Below, one piece after another: positions 8,644 through 17,424 of a stretch of DNA of 64,000 nucleotides; the first letter of the stretch is position 1, and each line of letters opens with the position of its first letter. The stretch comes from CAVZTA01 sp963778025. Lineage in GTDB: Bacteria > Chloroflexota > Limnocylindria > Limnocylindrales > CSP1-4. The stretch spans positions 62,001-126,000 of the forward strand of contig CAVZTA010000003.1 of the NCBI GenBank assembly GCA_963778025.1, in the 5' to 3' direction. Position numbers and translations under genes: made by a program. Below the pieces are notes generated by a model. That model ran no database searches, was not told the origin of the DNA, and saw only the letters and a list, made by a program, of their open reading frames with translations.

Positions 8644-9738
8644 TCAGGCGGGCGCCGCGGGCTGGTCGACGCGTGCGACCGCGAACACGGGGGATGGCGC
8701 GACGCTCACCCGGATCGCATCGCCCGGCGTGAGCCCGGTCGCATCGGACACCGCCGTCTGTGCGGCGAGCACGTTGCCATCGGCAAGGCCGATCTGGACC
8801 TGGCTCAGCGAGCCCAGGAAGCTCACCGCGAGCACGTGACCTTCGGCGCCCTGGGCCCCCCCGAGGCGCACCGACTCGGGGCGGACGAGCGCCATGACGG
8901 GCCCGGAAGCGGCCGAGCCCTGGAGGAGCGGCAGACGCTGGCCAAGCACCTCCACGTGGCCGTCGTTGGCCGTCGCCGCGACGCGATTGGTGAGCCCGAC
9001 GAACTCGGCCACGAAGGCGCTCCGCGGCCGGTCGTACAGCTCCGACGGCGCGGCCAGCTGCTCCAACCGACCGGCCGACATCACGCCGACCCGATCGGCC
9101 ATCGCGAGCGCCTCCTCCTGGTCGTGGGTCACGAACAGCGTCGTGATCCCGACCGCGATCTGGATGCGCCGGATCTCCTCGCGCAGCTGACGGCGGACCT
9201 TCGCGTCGAGCGCCGAGAGCGGCTCGTCGAGCAACAGCACCTTGGGTCGGATGGCGAGGGCCCGGGCGAGGGCGACGCGCTGCTGCTGGCCGCCCGAGAG
9301 CTGGTACGGGTAGCGGCCGCCGTGGATGCTGAGCCCGACGAGCTCGAGCATCTCGTCGGCCCGTGCGGTCCGGGTCGGCTTGTCCTCGCCTCGGAGCCGG
9401 AGCCCGTAGGCGACGTTCTCGCGGGCGGTCATGTTGGGGAACAGGCTGTAGGCCTGGAACACCATGCCCATGTCGCGGCGGTTGGCCGGCGTGTGCGTGA
9501 TGTCCTTGCCGTCGACGACGATCGCGCCGGAGTCCGGCTCGTCGAGCCCGGCCAGCGCGCGCAGCGCCGTCGTCTTCCCGCAGCCCGACGGCCCGAGCAG
9601 GGCGACGAGCTCGCCCGGCGCGAGCTCCAGCGTCAGACCGTCGAGCGCGTGCAGCGCGCCGTAGTGCCGGTGCAGGTCCAGCAGCTGCACGGAGACACCG
9701 TTTCGCGCGGCGTTCTCCGTCGGCACGGCGGTCGTCAT
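8644..9738 (-). CDS. ABC transporter ATPase, PotA/FbpC type
   Basis: This 364-residue ATPase would energise import through the two adjacent permeases. Walker A GPSGCGKTT is at about residues 49-57, the signature LSGGQQQRVALARAL near 152, Walker B VLLLDEPLSALD near 172 and the switch His in FVTHDQEEAL. A TOBE-type regulatory domain follows from about residue 255 (GPVMALVRPESVRLGG). That layout marks the polyamine/iron/thiamine/phosphonate group. The ATG at 9738 overlaps the permease stop (ATGA), so translation is coupled. The substrate cannot be read from the ATPase. Confidence 0.92.
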   Translation of the reverse strand: MTTAVPTENAARNGVSVQLLDLHRHYGALHALDGLTLELAPGELVALLGPSGCGKTTALRALAGLDEPDSGAIVVDGKDITHTPANRRDMGMVFQAYSLFPNMTARENVAYGLRLRGEDKPTRTARADEMLELVGLSIHGGRYPYQLSGGQQQRVALARALAIRPKVLLLDEPLSALDAKVRRQLREEIRRIQIAVGITTLFVTHDQEEALAMADRVGVMSAGRLEQLAAPSELYDRPRSAFVAEFVGLTNRVAATANDGHVEVLGQRLPLLQGSAASGPVMALVRPESVRLGGAQGAEGHVLAVSFLGSLSQVQIGLADGNVLAAQTAVSDATGLTPGDAIRVSVAPSPVFAVARVDQPAAPA

Positions 9739-10529
9739 GTGGCGGGCTCCTCCGCGGGTTCGGTTCGGCGGCGCTCTGCGCCGAAGATGGCGATGGCGAG
9801 GACGAGGACGAAGGCGAACGCCAGGGCCGCCAGCGATACGGCGACGGCGATGAACGCGTCGCGCTGGCCGAGCAGCGCGATGATCACCTGCAGGGTGTCG
9901 TAGTTGAGCAGCGACGAGATCGTGTACTCGCCCAGCACGAGCGCGACCGTGATGACCACCGCGGACAGGATCGCCCCGCGCAGGTTGGGCGCGATGATCT
10001 GGAACATCACGCGTGGCCAGCTGGCACCCAGGCTCCGAGCCGCCTCGGCGAGCGTCGTGACGTCGATCGACTTCAACCCGGCGTCGAGCGCGCGATGCGC
10101 ATACGGCAGCACGAGGATGATGTCGATGAACGCGAGCGTCAGGGCGTTGCCGCGGGTGGCGCGGCTCAGGAACTGGTAGATGGGCACGATGCCGACGACC
10201 AGGACGACCGCCGGGATCGCGAGCGGCAGGAGGCACAGGAACTCGACCGCCCGCTTCATGCCCGGGACGCGGATGTAGGTCCAGGCCATCGTCGGGATGA
10301 GGAGCAACAGCATGCCGCCCGCGGTCAGCACGGCGATCGTGACGGTCAGGAGGATCGCGTCGATCAGGTTCGGGTCTTCGAGGATCGCCGCGTAGGCGCC
10401 GAGGGTGCGCGTGCCGAAGTCGCCGCGGGTCGAGAACTCCGCCATCGCGACGAGCGGCAGGAGCAGGTACCCGCCGACGAGGATGATGATCCCCCAGCGG
10501 GCGATGCTCCGGGCGCGGCTCGAGGTCAT
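9735..10529 (-). CDS. ABC transporter permease, PotC type
   Basis: This 264-residue inner-membrane permease has six predicted transmembrane helices, the first at about residues 12-30. The cytoplasmic coupling loop carries the EAA motif (LAEAARSLGASWPRVMFQIIAPNLRGAI near residue 170), which docks on the ATPase. The start is taken as the ATG at 10529, because it matches PotC-like proteins that begin just before the first helix and overlaps the upstream permease stop. It pairs with the next gene as a heterodimeric channel. Confidence 0.9.
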   Translation of the reverse strand: MTSSRARSIARWGIIILVGGYLLLPLVAMAEFSTRGDFGTRTLGAYAAILEDPNLIDAILLTVTIAVLTAGGMLLLLIPTMAWTYIRVPGMKRAVEFLCLLPLAIPAVVLVVGIVPIYQFLSRATRGNALTLAFIDIILVLPYAHRALDAGLKSIDVTTLAEAARSLGASWPRVMFQIIAPNLRGAILSAVVITVALVLGEYTISSLLNYDTLQVIIALLGQRDAFIAVAVSLAALAFAFVLVLAIAIFGAERRRTEPAEEPAT

Positions 10530-11449
10530 CGCAGCCACCGTCCGGCGCGTCGCTGGACCAGCGCATAGAGGCCCATGACGGCGATGACGATGACGATCAT
10601 CCCCAGCGCGAGGGCCTTGCCCACGTTCTCCTGACCGACCACGGTCTCGCTCGTGAGCGCCTCGCGGATCTGGAGCGGGACGATGGGGCTGCCCTGGCTC
10701 ACGAGCGCCGCCGCGGTGGCGTACGCCGAGAAGGCATTGGCGAACAGCAGCAGGAGAGCGCCCAGGAAGCTCGGTGCGAGGATCGGGCCGCCGACATGGC
10801 GCCAGAACGACCAGCTCGAGCCCCCCAGGCTCGCCGAGGCGTCGTACCACTCCTGGCGCAGCCCGTCGAGCGCGGGCAGGAAGACGATGACCATCAACGG
10901 GATCTGGAAGAGCGTGTAGACCAGCGTCAGCCCGGTCATGCTGTACAGCCAGGTGCTGTCGGACGTGATGTCGAGGCCCGTGGCCGCCTTCAACACGACC
11001 GTGACGAGGCCGCCGAAGCCATACGCCGCGAGGAAGGCGAACGCGAGCATCACCCCGCCGAACTGGGCGAGGACGCCGGACGCCGCGACGACCAGCTGGC
11101 GCAGCCAGCCGCTCCGTCCGCCCGTCGCGACCGCCCATGCGAGCAGCCCGCCCAGCGACGCGCCGATGATGGCCGTCACGACCGACAGCTGGATCGACCG
11201 CCCGAAGGCCTGCAGGAACTGGCCCTGCCCGAAGATGGCACTGAGGTTGTCGAGCGTGAACCCGCCGTCCGCGGTCTGGAACGCGCCCACGAGGACGAAC
11301 GCGGTGGGCAGGAGCATGAACACGGTGACGTAGATGAAGAACGGCACCATCGGCAGGTAGGGCGCGACCCGCCGGGCGCGCTCGGAGCCGGCCCCGCCCG
11401 TGGCGAGACCGGCCCCTTCGCGAGGTTCGGATGCGACGTCGGTCGTCAT
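10526..11449 (-). CDS. ABC transporter permease, PotB type
   Basis: This 307-residue permease has a 30-residue cytoplasmic N-terminus, then about six membrane helices (first near residues 32-55, PFFIYVTVFMLLPTAFVLVG). The EAA-type loop is YDASASLGGSSWSFWRHVGGPILAPSFL near residue 215. It forms the translocation pore with the 9735-10529 product. It lies 34 bases after the binding-protein gene and overlaps the second permease by four bases. Confidence 0.9.
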   Translation of the reverse strand: MTTDVASEPREGAGLATGGAGSERARRVAPYLPMVPFFIYVTVFMLLPTAFVLVGAFQTADGGFTLDNLSAIFGQGQFLQAFGRSIQLSVVTAIIGASLGGLLAWAVATGGRSGWLRQLVVAASGVLAQFGGVMLAFAFLAAYGFGGLVTVVLKAATGLDITSDSTWLYSMTGLTLVYTLFQIPLMVIVFLPALDGLRQEWYDASASLGGSSWSFWRHVGGPILAPSFLGALLLLFANAFSAYATAAALVSQGSPIVPLQIREALTSETVVGQENVGKALALGMIVIVIAVMGLYALVQRRAGRWLR

Positions 11450-11483
11450 CGGCGATGACGGTCCATGACGACGCCGTGGCTGC

Positions 11484-12596
11484 CTACGGCAGGTTGATCT
11501 TCCAGTTGGCCGCGACGTATTCGCCGGCCTTCGTCGCCTGGTCCTGGGTCATGACGACCGGGGTCCCGTCGACCTTGGCGACCGCGCCCAGCGCGGCCTG
11601 GTCGATGGTCCCGTCCTTGATCATCTTGTCCTGGAGGACCGGGCGGGCGAAGCCCTTCAGCCACTGGTTCTGGGCCTCGGGCGTGTACAGGAACTCCTCC
11701 CACAGGCGGGCGGCCGCCGGATGGGGCGCGTCCTTGTTGATCGTCTGGAGGTAGTACGCGGCGGTGGGCGGGGCGTCGCTCGGCACGCTGACCTTCCAGT
11801 CGATGCCCTTGCCGGCGAGGCTCGACGTCAGCCCGGAGTTGTTGTACTCCCAGTCGATGACGCAGGGCGTCTGGCCCGAGGCGATCGTGGCCGGGGTCGG
11901 GTCGACCGGCAGGAGGTTGCCGGCGGTGTTCAGCTGATCGAAGAACGCGACGCCCTTCGAGAGGTCATCGGCGGAGCCGCCGTTCGCGAGGGCCGCCATC
12001 AGCACGCCGTTGAGGCCGGCCGCCGCCGTCTTCGGGTTGCCGTTCAGCGCGATCATGCCCTTGTACTCGGGCTTGAGCATGTCCGCGACGGTCGCCGGCG
12101 GGGCGACCTTCTTGGCGTCGCAGCCGACGGACATGAAGCCCGCGTAGTCGCTGACCCACAGCCCGGTCGATTCCTTCAGGTTGGCCGGGATGTCACCGAA
12201 GGCGGCCGTCTGGTACGGCGCGAACATCGGCAGGTTCGCCAAGGCGATGCCGGCCGAGAGGTCGAACACGTCGGGCGCCCGGTCGGTGCCGGCGTTGGCC
12301 TTGGCCGCGTCGATCTCCTGCTGGCTGTTGGCATCGGGCTTCTGATCGGTGACCTTGATCTTGGGGTACTTCGCCTTGAAGGCGTCGAGGACGCCCTTGT
12401 AGTTCGCCCAGTCCGGCGGAACGGCGATGACGTTGAGCGCGCCCTCGGCGTTGGCCGCCTCGACGAGCTTGTCCATGCCGCCCAGCGCGGCCGCGTTGGT
12501 GGCGGTCTTCGCCGCGCTGTTCGACGACCCGCCGCCGCACGCGGCGGCCACGAGGACCGCACCCGCCAGCAGGCCCATGACCTTGGATCTCGGCAT
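11484..12596 (-). CDS. Extracellular solute-binding lipoprotein (family 1)
   Basis: The 370-residue product starts at the ATG at 12596 with signal and lipobox AAACGGG near residue 20; the frame upstream has no signal peptide and overlaps the promoter region. The mature part has the two-lobe binding fold: the N-lobe begins GALNVIAVPPDWANYKGVLDAFKAKYPKI, and the hinge-region blocks SDYAGFMSVGCDAKKV and DWEYNNSGLTSSLAG resemble PotD/FbpA/PhnS-type receptors. Candidate ligands are polyamines, 2-aminoethylphosphonate, thiamine or iron complexes; I cannot choose between them. It is the first gene of a five-gene operon that ends in an FAD oxidoreductase. Confidence 0.88.
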   Translation of the reverse strand: MPRSKVMGLLAGAVLVAAACGGGSSNSAAKTATNAAALGGMDKLVEAANAEGALNVIAVPPDWANYKGVLDAFKAKYPKIKVTDQKPDANSQQEIDAAKANAGTDRAPDVFDLSAGIALANLPMFAPYQTAAFGDIPANLKESTGLWVSDYAGFMSVGCDAKKVAPPATVADMLKPEYKGMIALNGNPKTAAAGLNGVLMAALANGGSADDLSKGVAFFDQLNTAGNLLPVDPTPATIASGQTPCVIDWEYNNSGLTSSLAGKGIDWKVSVPSDAPPTAAYYLQTINKDAPHPAAARLWEEFLYTPEAQNQWLKGFARPVLQDKMIKDGTIDQAALGAVAKVDGTPVVMTQDQATKAGEYVAANWKINLP

Positions 12597-12827
12597 GCTC
12601 ACAGAGTCCCTCCAGAACGTCCCGGGCGATCCTGCTCCCCGGTCGCACGGGTCCACGCGCCGACCTGCGATCGGCTCCTCCTCGGCGACGTGACGTCGTC
12701 CACCCTGATGACGGTGTGGTCCGGAGCGGCCTTCCGGCCGCCGGTGCGCCGACGCACGTTCGTGAGGAGCGCAGTCTACGCCGCGCCGCATCAACCGTTG
12801 GTCAACGTTCGGTGAACACCGTCCGCC

Positions 12828-12852
12828 AATCCCGAGTCCTGTGGTCGGGATT
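12828..12852. promoter_or_regulatory. IscR type-1-like operator in front of sufU
   Basis: AATCCCGAG, seven bases, GTCGGGATT is the same palindrome as at 3166-3190 with one mismatch and identical spacing. It overlaps the presumed -35 region of the sufU promoter, whose TACACT -10 box is at 12865-12870. The Rrf2 protein at 3229-3756 is therefore likely to control both suf loci. Confidence 0.75.
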
Positions 12853-12864
12853 TCGTGCTCACGC

Positions 12865-12870
12865 TACACT
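12865..12870 (+). promoter_or_regulatory. -10 box of the sufU promoter, very short leader
   Basis: TACACT ends ten bases before the ATG of sufU, so the transcript should have almost no 5' untranslated region and no Shine-Dalgarno site. The 284-base gap to the divergent binding-protein gene also has a TAGACT on the minus strand near 12775, a possible -10 box for that operon. Confidence 0.5.
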
Positions 12871-12880
12871 CGAACGAGCG

Positions 12881-13321
12881 ATGGACGACCTGTACCGCGA
12901 CTACATCCTCGAGCACTATCGGCGGCCCCACAACTTCGGGCCGATCGAGGATGCATCCGCCGAGTTCGAGGGCAGCAACCCGCTGTGCGGTGACCGGATC
13001 ACGATGCAGCTGCGCGTGCGCGACGGCGTCGTGGAGGCCGTCGGGTTCACCGGTCGCGGCTGCGCGATCTCCCAGGCGTCGGCATCCCTGCTCACCGACG
13101 AGATCAAGGGCAAGCCGCTCGCCGACGTCGAGGCGATCCGCGCCGACGATCTGCTCGAGCTCCTGGGCATCGACATCAGCCCGGCCCGCCTCAAGTGCGC
13201 CATGCTCTCGCACGACACGCTGCATCGCGTGCTCGATGAGCTGAGCGCGGAAGGCGCCGTGACCACGTCGGGCCACGCTGCCGATCAGGCCCCGACCGCC
13301 GCCGCCGAGTCCGCGTCATGA
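12881..13321 (+). CDS. sufU: Fe-S scaffold / sulfur-transfer protein SufU
   Basis: SufU is the zinc-dependent sulfurtransferase that takes persulfide sulfur from SufS in Gram-positive-type SUF systems. The three metal-binding cysteines are in NPLCGDRI, GRGCAISQAS and RLKCAMLSHDTL, with the Asp after the first Cys. The start is ATG 12881 (MDDLYRDYILEHYRRPHN, the usual beginning); the longer open frame upstream overlaps operator and promoter. The 146-residue length is normal. A 20-residue Ala/Thr-rich tail follows the domain. A GCCCGTC/GACGGGC inverted repeat at 13330-13344 may weakly end the transcript. Confidence 0.95.
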   Translation: MDDLYRDYILEHYRRPHNFGPIEDASAEFEGSNPLCGDRITMQLRVRDGVVEAVGFTGRGCAISQASASLLTDEIKGKPLADVEAIRADDLLELLGIDISPARLKCAMLSHDTLHRVLDELSAEGAVTTSGHAADQAPTAAAESAS

Positions 13322-13496
13322 CGGGCCCCGCCCGTCGGACGGGCCGCTGCAGGTGTCGCCGGCCGGCGTGATCGCCGGCTGACCCTCGCGGCATCGACCG
13401 GCGCACCCGCCGTCATCGCCGTCCTGTCGTCCCATCCCGCCCCGCCCCGCCGCGTCTCGTGGCGGCCCGTCGACCCACCCGGAGAGCCCAGCCCCC

Positions 13497-14687
13497 ATGC
13501 CGAAGACGTATCCCGACCTCCTGCGCGAGGCCCGCGAGGAGATCCCCGAAGTCACGCCGGCCGAAGCCGACGCCCTCCGTCAGGCCGGGCGTGCGGGCGT
13601 GCTCGACGTGCGCGAGGCCTCCGAATGGGACCAGGGCCACATCCCGGGCGCGACCCACATCAGCAAGAGCTACCTCGAGCAGCAGGTCGAGGCCGCCTTC
13701 CCCGATCGGGACCAGAAGATCGTCCTGTACTGCGCGGGCGGCGTCCGTTCGCTGTTCGGCGCGCAGACGCTCAAGGAGCTCGGCTACACCGACGTCGTGT
13801 CGATGACGGGCGGCTTCCAGCTGTGGAAGAGCCAGGGCCTGCCCTGGAAGCAGCCGACCGTGCTCACCAAGGAGCAGAAGGACCGCTACAGCCGGCACCT
13901 GCTCATCCCCGAGGTCGGGTCCGAGGGCCAGGCGAAGCTGCTCGAGTCGAAGGTGCTGCTGATCGGCGCCGGTGGCCTCGGATCGCCGGCCGCGCTGTAT
14001 CTCGCCGCGGCGGGCGTCGGGACCATCGGGATCATCGACTTCGACGTCGTCGACGCGTCCAATCTCCAGCGCCAGATCATCCACACGACCGATCGGGTGG
14101 GGACGAAGAAGGTCGAGTCGGCCCGGAAGTCCATCAACGCGCTGAACCCCGACGTCACCGTCGTCGCCCACGAGGAGATGCTGGTCGCGGACAACGTGGC
14201 CCGGATCATCGACGGCTACGACGTGATCCTCGACGGGACCGACACGTTCGAGACGCGCTACATCCTCAACGACGCCGCGGTCGCCGCGAACATCCCGGTG
14301 GTCCACGCCTCGGTCTTCCGGTTCGAGGGCCAGCTGACGACGTTCATCCCGTACCAGGGCCCGTGCTACCGGTGCCTCTATCCGACCCCGCCGCCGCCGG
14401 AGCTGGCACCCGGCTGCTCGGTCGCCGGCGTGCTGGGCGTCGTGCCCGGGATCATGGGTCTGCTCCAGGCCAACGAGGTGCTCAAGCTGCTGCTCGACCT
14501 GGGCGAGACCCTGGCCGGGCGGCTGCTGCTGTTCGACGCCCTGGACACCTCGTTCACCGAGCTGCGCCTGCGGCGCGACCCGGAGTGCCCCGCGTGCTCT
14601 GACAAGGCGGTCGCGGCGCGTGCCGCCGGCACGGCTCCGGCGCTCACGACGGACTCCGGGGTGTTCACCCTCGGCGGCGTCCGATGA
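13497..14687 (+). CDS. Rhodanese-E1 adenylyltransferase/sulfurtransferase (MoeZ-like, rhodanese first)
   Basis: This 396-residue enzyme activates the C-terminus of a ubiquitin-like sulfur carrier with ATP and then thiocarboxylates it. Residues about 18-115 are a rhodanese domain with active-site loop CAGGVRS near 79. Residues about 125-375 are a ThiF/MoeB E1 domain with the ATP-binding GAGGLGSPAALYLAAAGVG, the catalytic region GCSVAGVLG, and zinc cysteines in CYRC and CPAC. In mycobacterial MoeZ the rhodanese domain is C-terminal; here it is N-terminal. It is followed by its likely substrate cysO (4-base overlap), then cysM and mec, so the pathway is cysteine synthesis. Confidence 0.92.
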   Translation: MPKTYPDLLREAREEIPEVTPAEADALRQAGRAGVLDVREASEWDQGHIPGATHISKSYLEQQVEAAFPDRDQKIVLYCAGGVRSLFGAQTLKELGYTDVVSMTGGFQLWKSQGLPWKQPTVLTKEQKDRYSRHLLIPEVGSEGQAKLLESKVLLIGAGGLGSPAALYLAAAGVGTIGIIDFDVVDASNLQRQIIHTTDRVGTKKVESARKSINALNPDVTVVAHEEMLVADNVARIIDGYDVILDGTDTFETRYILNDAAVAANIPVVHASVFRFEGQLTTFIPYQGPCYRCLYPTPPPPELAPGCSVAGVLGVVPGIMGLLQANEVLKLLLDLGETLAGRLLLFDALDTSFTELRLRRDPECPACSDKAVAARAAGTAPALTTDSGVFTLGGVR

Positions 14688-14959
14688 GCGTCGTCAAGGT
14701 GCCCAGCGTGCTCCGGCCCAACGTCGGGGGCGCGAAGGAGGTCGAGATCGGCGGTGGGACGATCGGCGAGGTCATCGACGGCCTCGTGGCGTCCTATCCG
14801 GCGCTCAAGGACCAGCTGCTGACCCCCGAGGGCGAGCTGAACCGGTTCGTCAACGTCTACCTCGACGGTCAGGACGTGCGCTATCTCCAGGGGCGCGAGA
14901 CGCCGGTGGGAGTGCGCGACGAGGTCCGGCTGCTGCCCGCGATGGCCGGCGGGCGATGA
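14684..14959 (+). CDS. cysO: CysO/MoaD-like ubiquitin-fold sulfur carrier
   Basis: This 91-residue ubiquitin-fold protein of the ThiS/MoaD family matches CysO-type carriers (SVLRPNVGG near the N-terminus, EVRLLPAMAGG at the end). The thiocarboxylate forms on the terminal Gly-Gly. Here the reading frame ends GGR, one Arg beyond the diglycine, so the Arg must be removed before activation. The JAMM peptidase encoded two genes on is the obvious candidate. The stop overlaps the cysM start (CGATGA), which may be how the extra Arg codon arose. It stands in the order E1 - carrier - synthase - peptidase, strongly supporting CysO over MoaD or ThiS. Confidence 0.88.
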   Translation: MSVVKVPSVLRPNVGGAKEVEIGGGTIGEVIDGLVASYPALKDQLLTPEGELNRFVNVYLDGQDVRYLQGRETPVGVRDEVRLLPAMAGGR

Positions 14960-16008
14960 CGATGGCGCTCCCGCGGCGCCTCAAGCCGGTCGAGGACGGC
15001 GCGGAGGCCCCGACCCTCGACCCGGAGCATCTCCACGCCCACGCCCACGAGGCGATCGCGCCGCACGGCGGGCGGTACGAGGACATCCTCGATGCGATCG
15101 GCCATACGCCGCTGGTCGCGATCCCGCGCATGTCGCCGAACCCGAACGTCCGGATCCTCGCCAAGCTCGAGATGACCAACCCGACCGGCTCGGTGAAGGA
15201 CCGCGTCGCGAAGTACCTGGTCGACGACCTCGAGCGGCGCGGCGTGCTGATGCCCGAGTCGATCATCCTGGAGCCGACGTCCGGCAACACCGGCATCGCG
15301 CTGGCGATGATCGGGCGCCGCAAGGGCTACCGCGTGGCTCTCGTGATGCCCGACAACGTGACCAACGAGCGACGGCAGATGGCCGCGCTGTTCGGCGCCG
15401 AGGTGATCGACTCGCCCGGGCACCTGGGGTCGAACGGGGCGATCGCGCTGGCCAAGCATCTGGTCGCGAAGGACGCCCGGTTCGTGATGCCCTATCAGTA
15501 CGGCAACGAGGCGAACCCGCGGGCCCACTACGAGACGACCGGCCCGGAGATCCTGGCCGACTGCCCGGAGGTCGACGTGTTCGTCGCCGGGCTCGGGACG
15601 TCGGGCACGCTGATGGGCACCGGGCGCTTCCTGCGCGACCACAAGCCGGAGGTGCGGATCGTGGCCGCGGAGCCGCAGCCGGGCGAGCAGGTGCAGGGCC
15701 TGCGGTCGCTCGAGGAGGGCTTCGTGCCCGAGATCCTCGATCCGTCCGTGCTGGACTTCAAGTACCTCGTGTCCAACCGCGATGCGATCGCCGCGCTTCG
15801 AGACCTGGTGTTCAAGGAAGGGATCTTCGGCGGGCCGTCGTGCGGCGCGGTGCTGGTCGCCGCGGCGCGCGAGGCGAAGCGGATGGATCGCGGGACGATC
15901 GTCGCCCTGCTCCCCGACGGCGGCTGGAAATACCTCTCCGCGGGCACGTTCTCGCGCGACCTGACCGAGATGGAGTCCGACCTGGAGGGCGGCGTCAACT
16001 GGTGGTGA
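14956..16008 (+). CDS. cysM: PLP-dependent cysteine synthase, CysM/O-phosphoserine type
   Basis: This fold-type II PLP enzyme is expected to add the CysO thiocarboxylate sulfur to O-phospho-L-serine. The PLP lysine is in NPTGSVKDRVA near residue 81, the phosphate-binding loop is PTSGNTGIALA, and GLGTSGTLMGTGR binds the cofactor phosphate. The start is the ATG at 14956, which overlaps the cysO stop; the open frame upstream is antisense to nothing useful and lacks homology. At 350 residues it is longer than CysK because of a 45-residue His-rich N-terminus (HLHAHAHEAIAPHGG). The C-terminus NWW is hydrophobic, as in mycobacterial CysM, where a flexible C-terminus plugs the active site. Confidence 0.92.
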   Translation: MTMALPRRLKPVEDGAEAPTLDPEHLHAHAHEAIAPHGGRYEDILDAIGHTPLVAIPRMSPNPNVRILAKLEMTNPTGSVKDRVAKYLVDDLERRGVLMPESIILEPTSGNTGIALAMIGRRKGYRVALVMPDNVTNERRQMAALFGAEVIDSPGHLGSNGAIALAKHLVAKDARFVMPYQYGNEANPRAHYETTGPEILADCPEVDVFVAGLGTSGTLMGTGRFLRDHKPEVRIVAAEPQPGEQVQGLRSLEEGFVPEILDPSVLDFKYLVSNRDAIAALRDLVFKEGIFGGPSCGAVLVAAAREAKRMDRGTIVALLPDGGWKYLSAGTFSRDLTEMESDLEGGVNWW

Positions 16009-16466
16009 GCGGCGCTCACCCAGGCCCCGCGTCCGTCGAGCTGACGGCCGCCATCGTCCAGCAGCTCATCGATCACGCCCGGGCCGAGTACCCGAACGAG
16101 GCGTGCGGGGTCATCGTCGGCGACCGCGCCGCGGCCGATGGCGGCGTCGCGCGGCGCTGGGAGCCGGCCCGCAACGAGGCCGCCTCGCCGTTCCGGTATC
16201 GCGTCCATCGCGACGACCTCTACCGCCTGACGATCGAGACGGACGATGCCGACGAGGTCTTCTGGGCCATCGTCCACTCGCATGTCCGGTCGCCGGCGGT
16301 GCCGTCACCTACTGATGTCGGGGCGGCGACCTACCCCGACGCGCTGTACATCCTCGTCTCGCTCGCCGAGGACGAGGCGAACGCTGCGACCGGGCTGCCC
16401 TCGGTGCGGGCCTGGCGGATCGTCGGCGGGGCGATCCATGAGGTCGAGGTCAGCGTCACGGCCTGA
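16005..16466 (+). CDS. mec: JAMM (JAB1/MPN+) metallopeptidase, Mec-like
   Basis: This 153-residue zinc peptidase has the full JAMM motif: Glu in NEACGVIVG near residue 31, HSH near 91-93, then seven residues, Ser, two residues and Asp (HSHVRSPAVPSPTD). Mec releases cysteine from the CysO-cysteine adduct and could also trim the extra Arg seen at the CysO C-terminus. The start is a GTG at 16005 overlapping the cysM stop; the GTG at 16002 is equally possible. It is the last gene of the moeZ-like/cysO/cysM/mec operon. Confidence 0.9.
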   Translation: MSGAHPGPASVELTAAIVQQLIDHARAEYPNEACGVIVGDRAAADGGVARRWEPARNEAASPFRYRVHRDDLYRLTIETDDADEVFWAIVHSHVRSPAVPSPTDVGAATYPDALYILVSLAEDEANAATGLPSVRAWRIVGGAIHEVEVSVTA

Positions 16467-16488
16467 CGCCACCGCTCGGGCGGCGGCC

Positions 16489-16656
16489 GTGCACCCGGTG
16501 CCCGCTGCGACGAACGAGCACGTCGAAGAGCGGGTCGGACGGACGTGCTTCGCCACGCGCTGCATCGGGTGCGGGAGATGACGCCGGACCGCCCGATCGA
16601 TGCGCCGACCAGGTTCCGCGCCGGTGGTCCTTCGTCGTAGCGCGCATCCGATGCAC
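16489..16656. repeat. Palindromic intergenic repeat, copy B
   Basis: Same family as 2064-2221 and 54827-54995. The left end reads GTGCACCCGGTGCC and then GACGAA. The right end (16631-16656) is a 26-base exact match to the inverted left end of copy A. It fills the gap between mec and the convergent HAD gene. Confidence 0.7.
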
Positions 16657-16682
16657 CACGGGCCCGTCGCGGACGGGAGCCC

Positions 16683-17424
16683 TCAGAGCAGCGCCGGCAG
16701 CTCCGCGACCGAGCCCAGGACGACGTCGGCCAGTGGCGCCAGCTCGTCCGGGGACGCCAGGCCCGACGCGACGCCGATCGCCCGGCCGGCTTCCGCGGCG
16801 CGCGCCATCACGAGGTCCACGGGCAGGTCGCCGACCATCGCCGCGCGCGACGCTGGCACGCCCGCTCGCTCGCACGCCGCGAGGAACATCGCCGGGTCCG
16901 GCTTCACCGGGAGCCCGTCGTCCGCACCCACGATCGCCGAGAGCTGACCCGATACACCCAGCGCCGCCAGCGTGCGCAACGTCGGCTCGCGAGTCGTCGT
17001 TGGTGACGACCGCCAGCGACCTGCCGGCCGAGCGGAGCGCGCCGAACAGCGCCCCGAGGTCCGCCAGCGGGATCGCCCGCTCCACCGGGTCGGGTGCGAA
17101 CCACGCGGCATCGACGGCACGTCGCGCCGCGGCCACGTTCGGGCACCAGCGCCGCACGACCCCCTGCACGAGGTCGCCGAGCTGCGCCATGGTGCTCACC
17201 GCCAGCGGTCCGCGTGGCGCGACCACCCGTGCCGCGGGGTCGTAGCCGATGGCCGCCCACACGTCGGGCGCGACGGGGCGCCCGGTGGTCAGCTCCAGGC
17301 GGGCGCCCAGCTCGTGCGCCCAGCCGCCCCACATGGCGCCGAAGTCGATGAGCGTCCCGTCCTTGTCGAAGACGACGAGGTCGATGCCGGCCAGCAGGTG
17401 GCCCTCGAGCGGGCGATCAGGCAC
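16683..17424 (-). CDS. HAD-family phosphatase (PGP/Gph-like), one frameshift
   Basis: The GTG at 17424 opens a HAD hydrolase with motif I VVFDKDGTLIDF near residue 18 and motif II VVTNDDS. Near 16988 the frame shifts, and the next frame carries LAALGVSGQLSAIVGADD, motif III in VKPDP, and motif IV MVGDLPVDLVMARAAEAG. Adding one base gives about 247 residues. The two catalytic Asp residues, the Lys and the acidic motif are all present, so the real protein is probably active. The substrate is unknown; phosphoglycolate-phosphatase-like proteins are the nearest group. The start overlaps the end of the dimethylglycine oxidase gene by eight bases, so it is co-transcribed with it. Confidence 0.82.
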
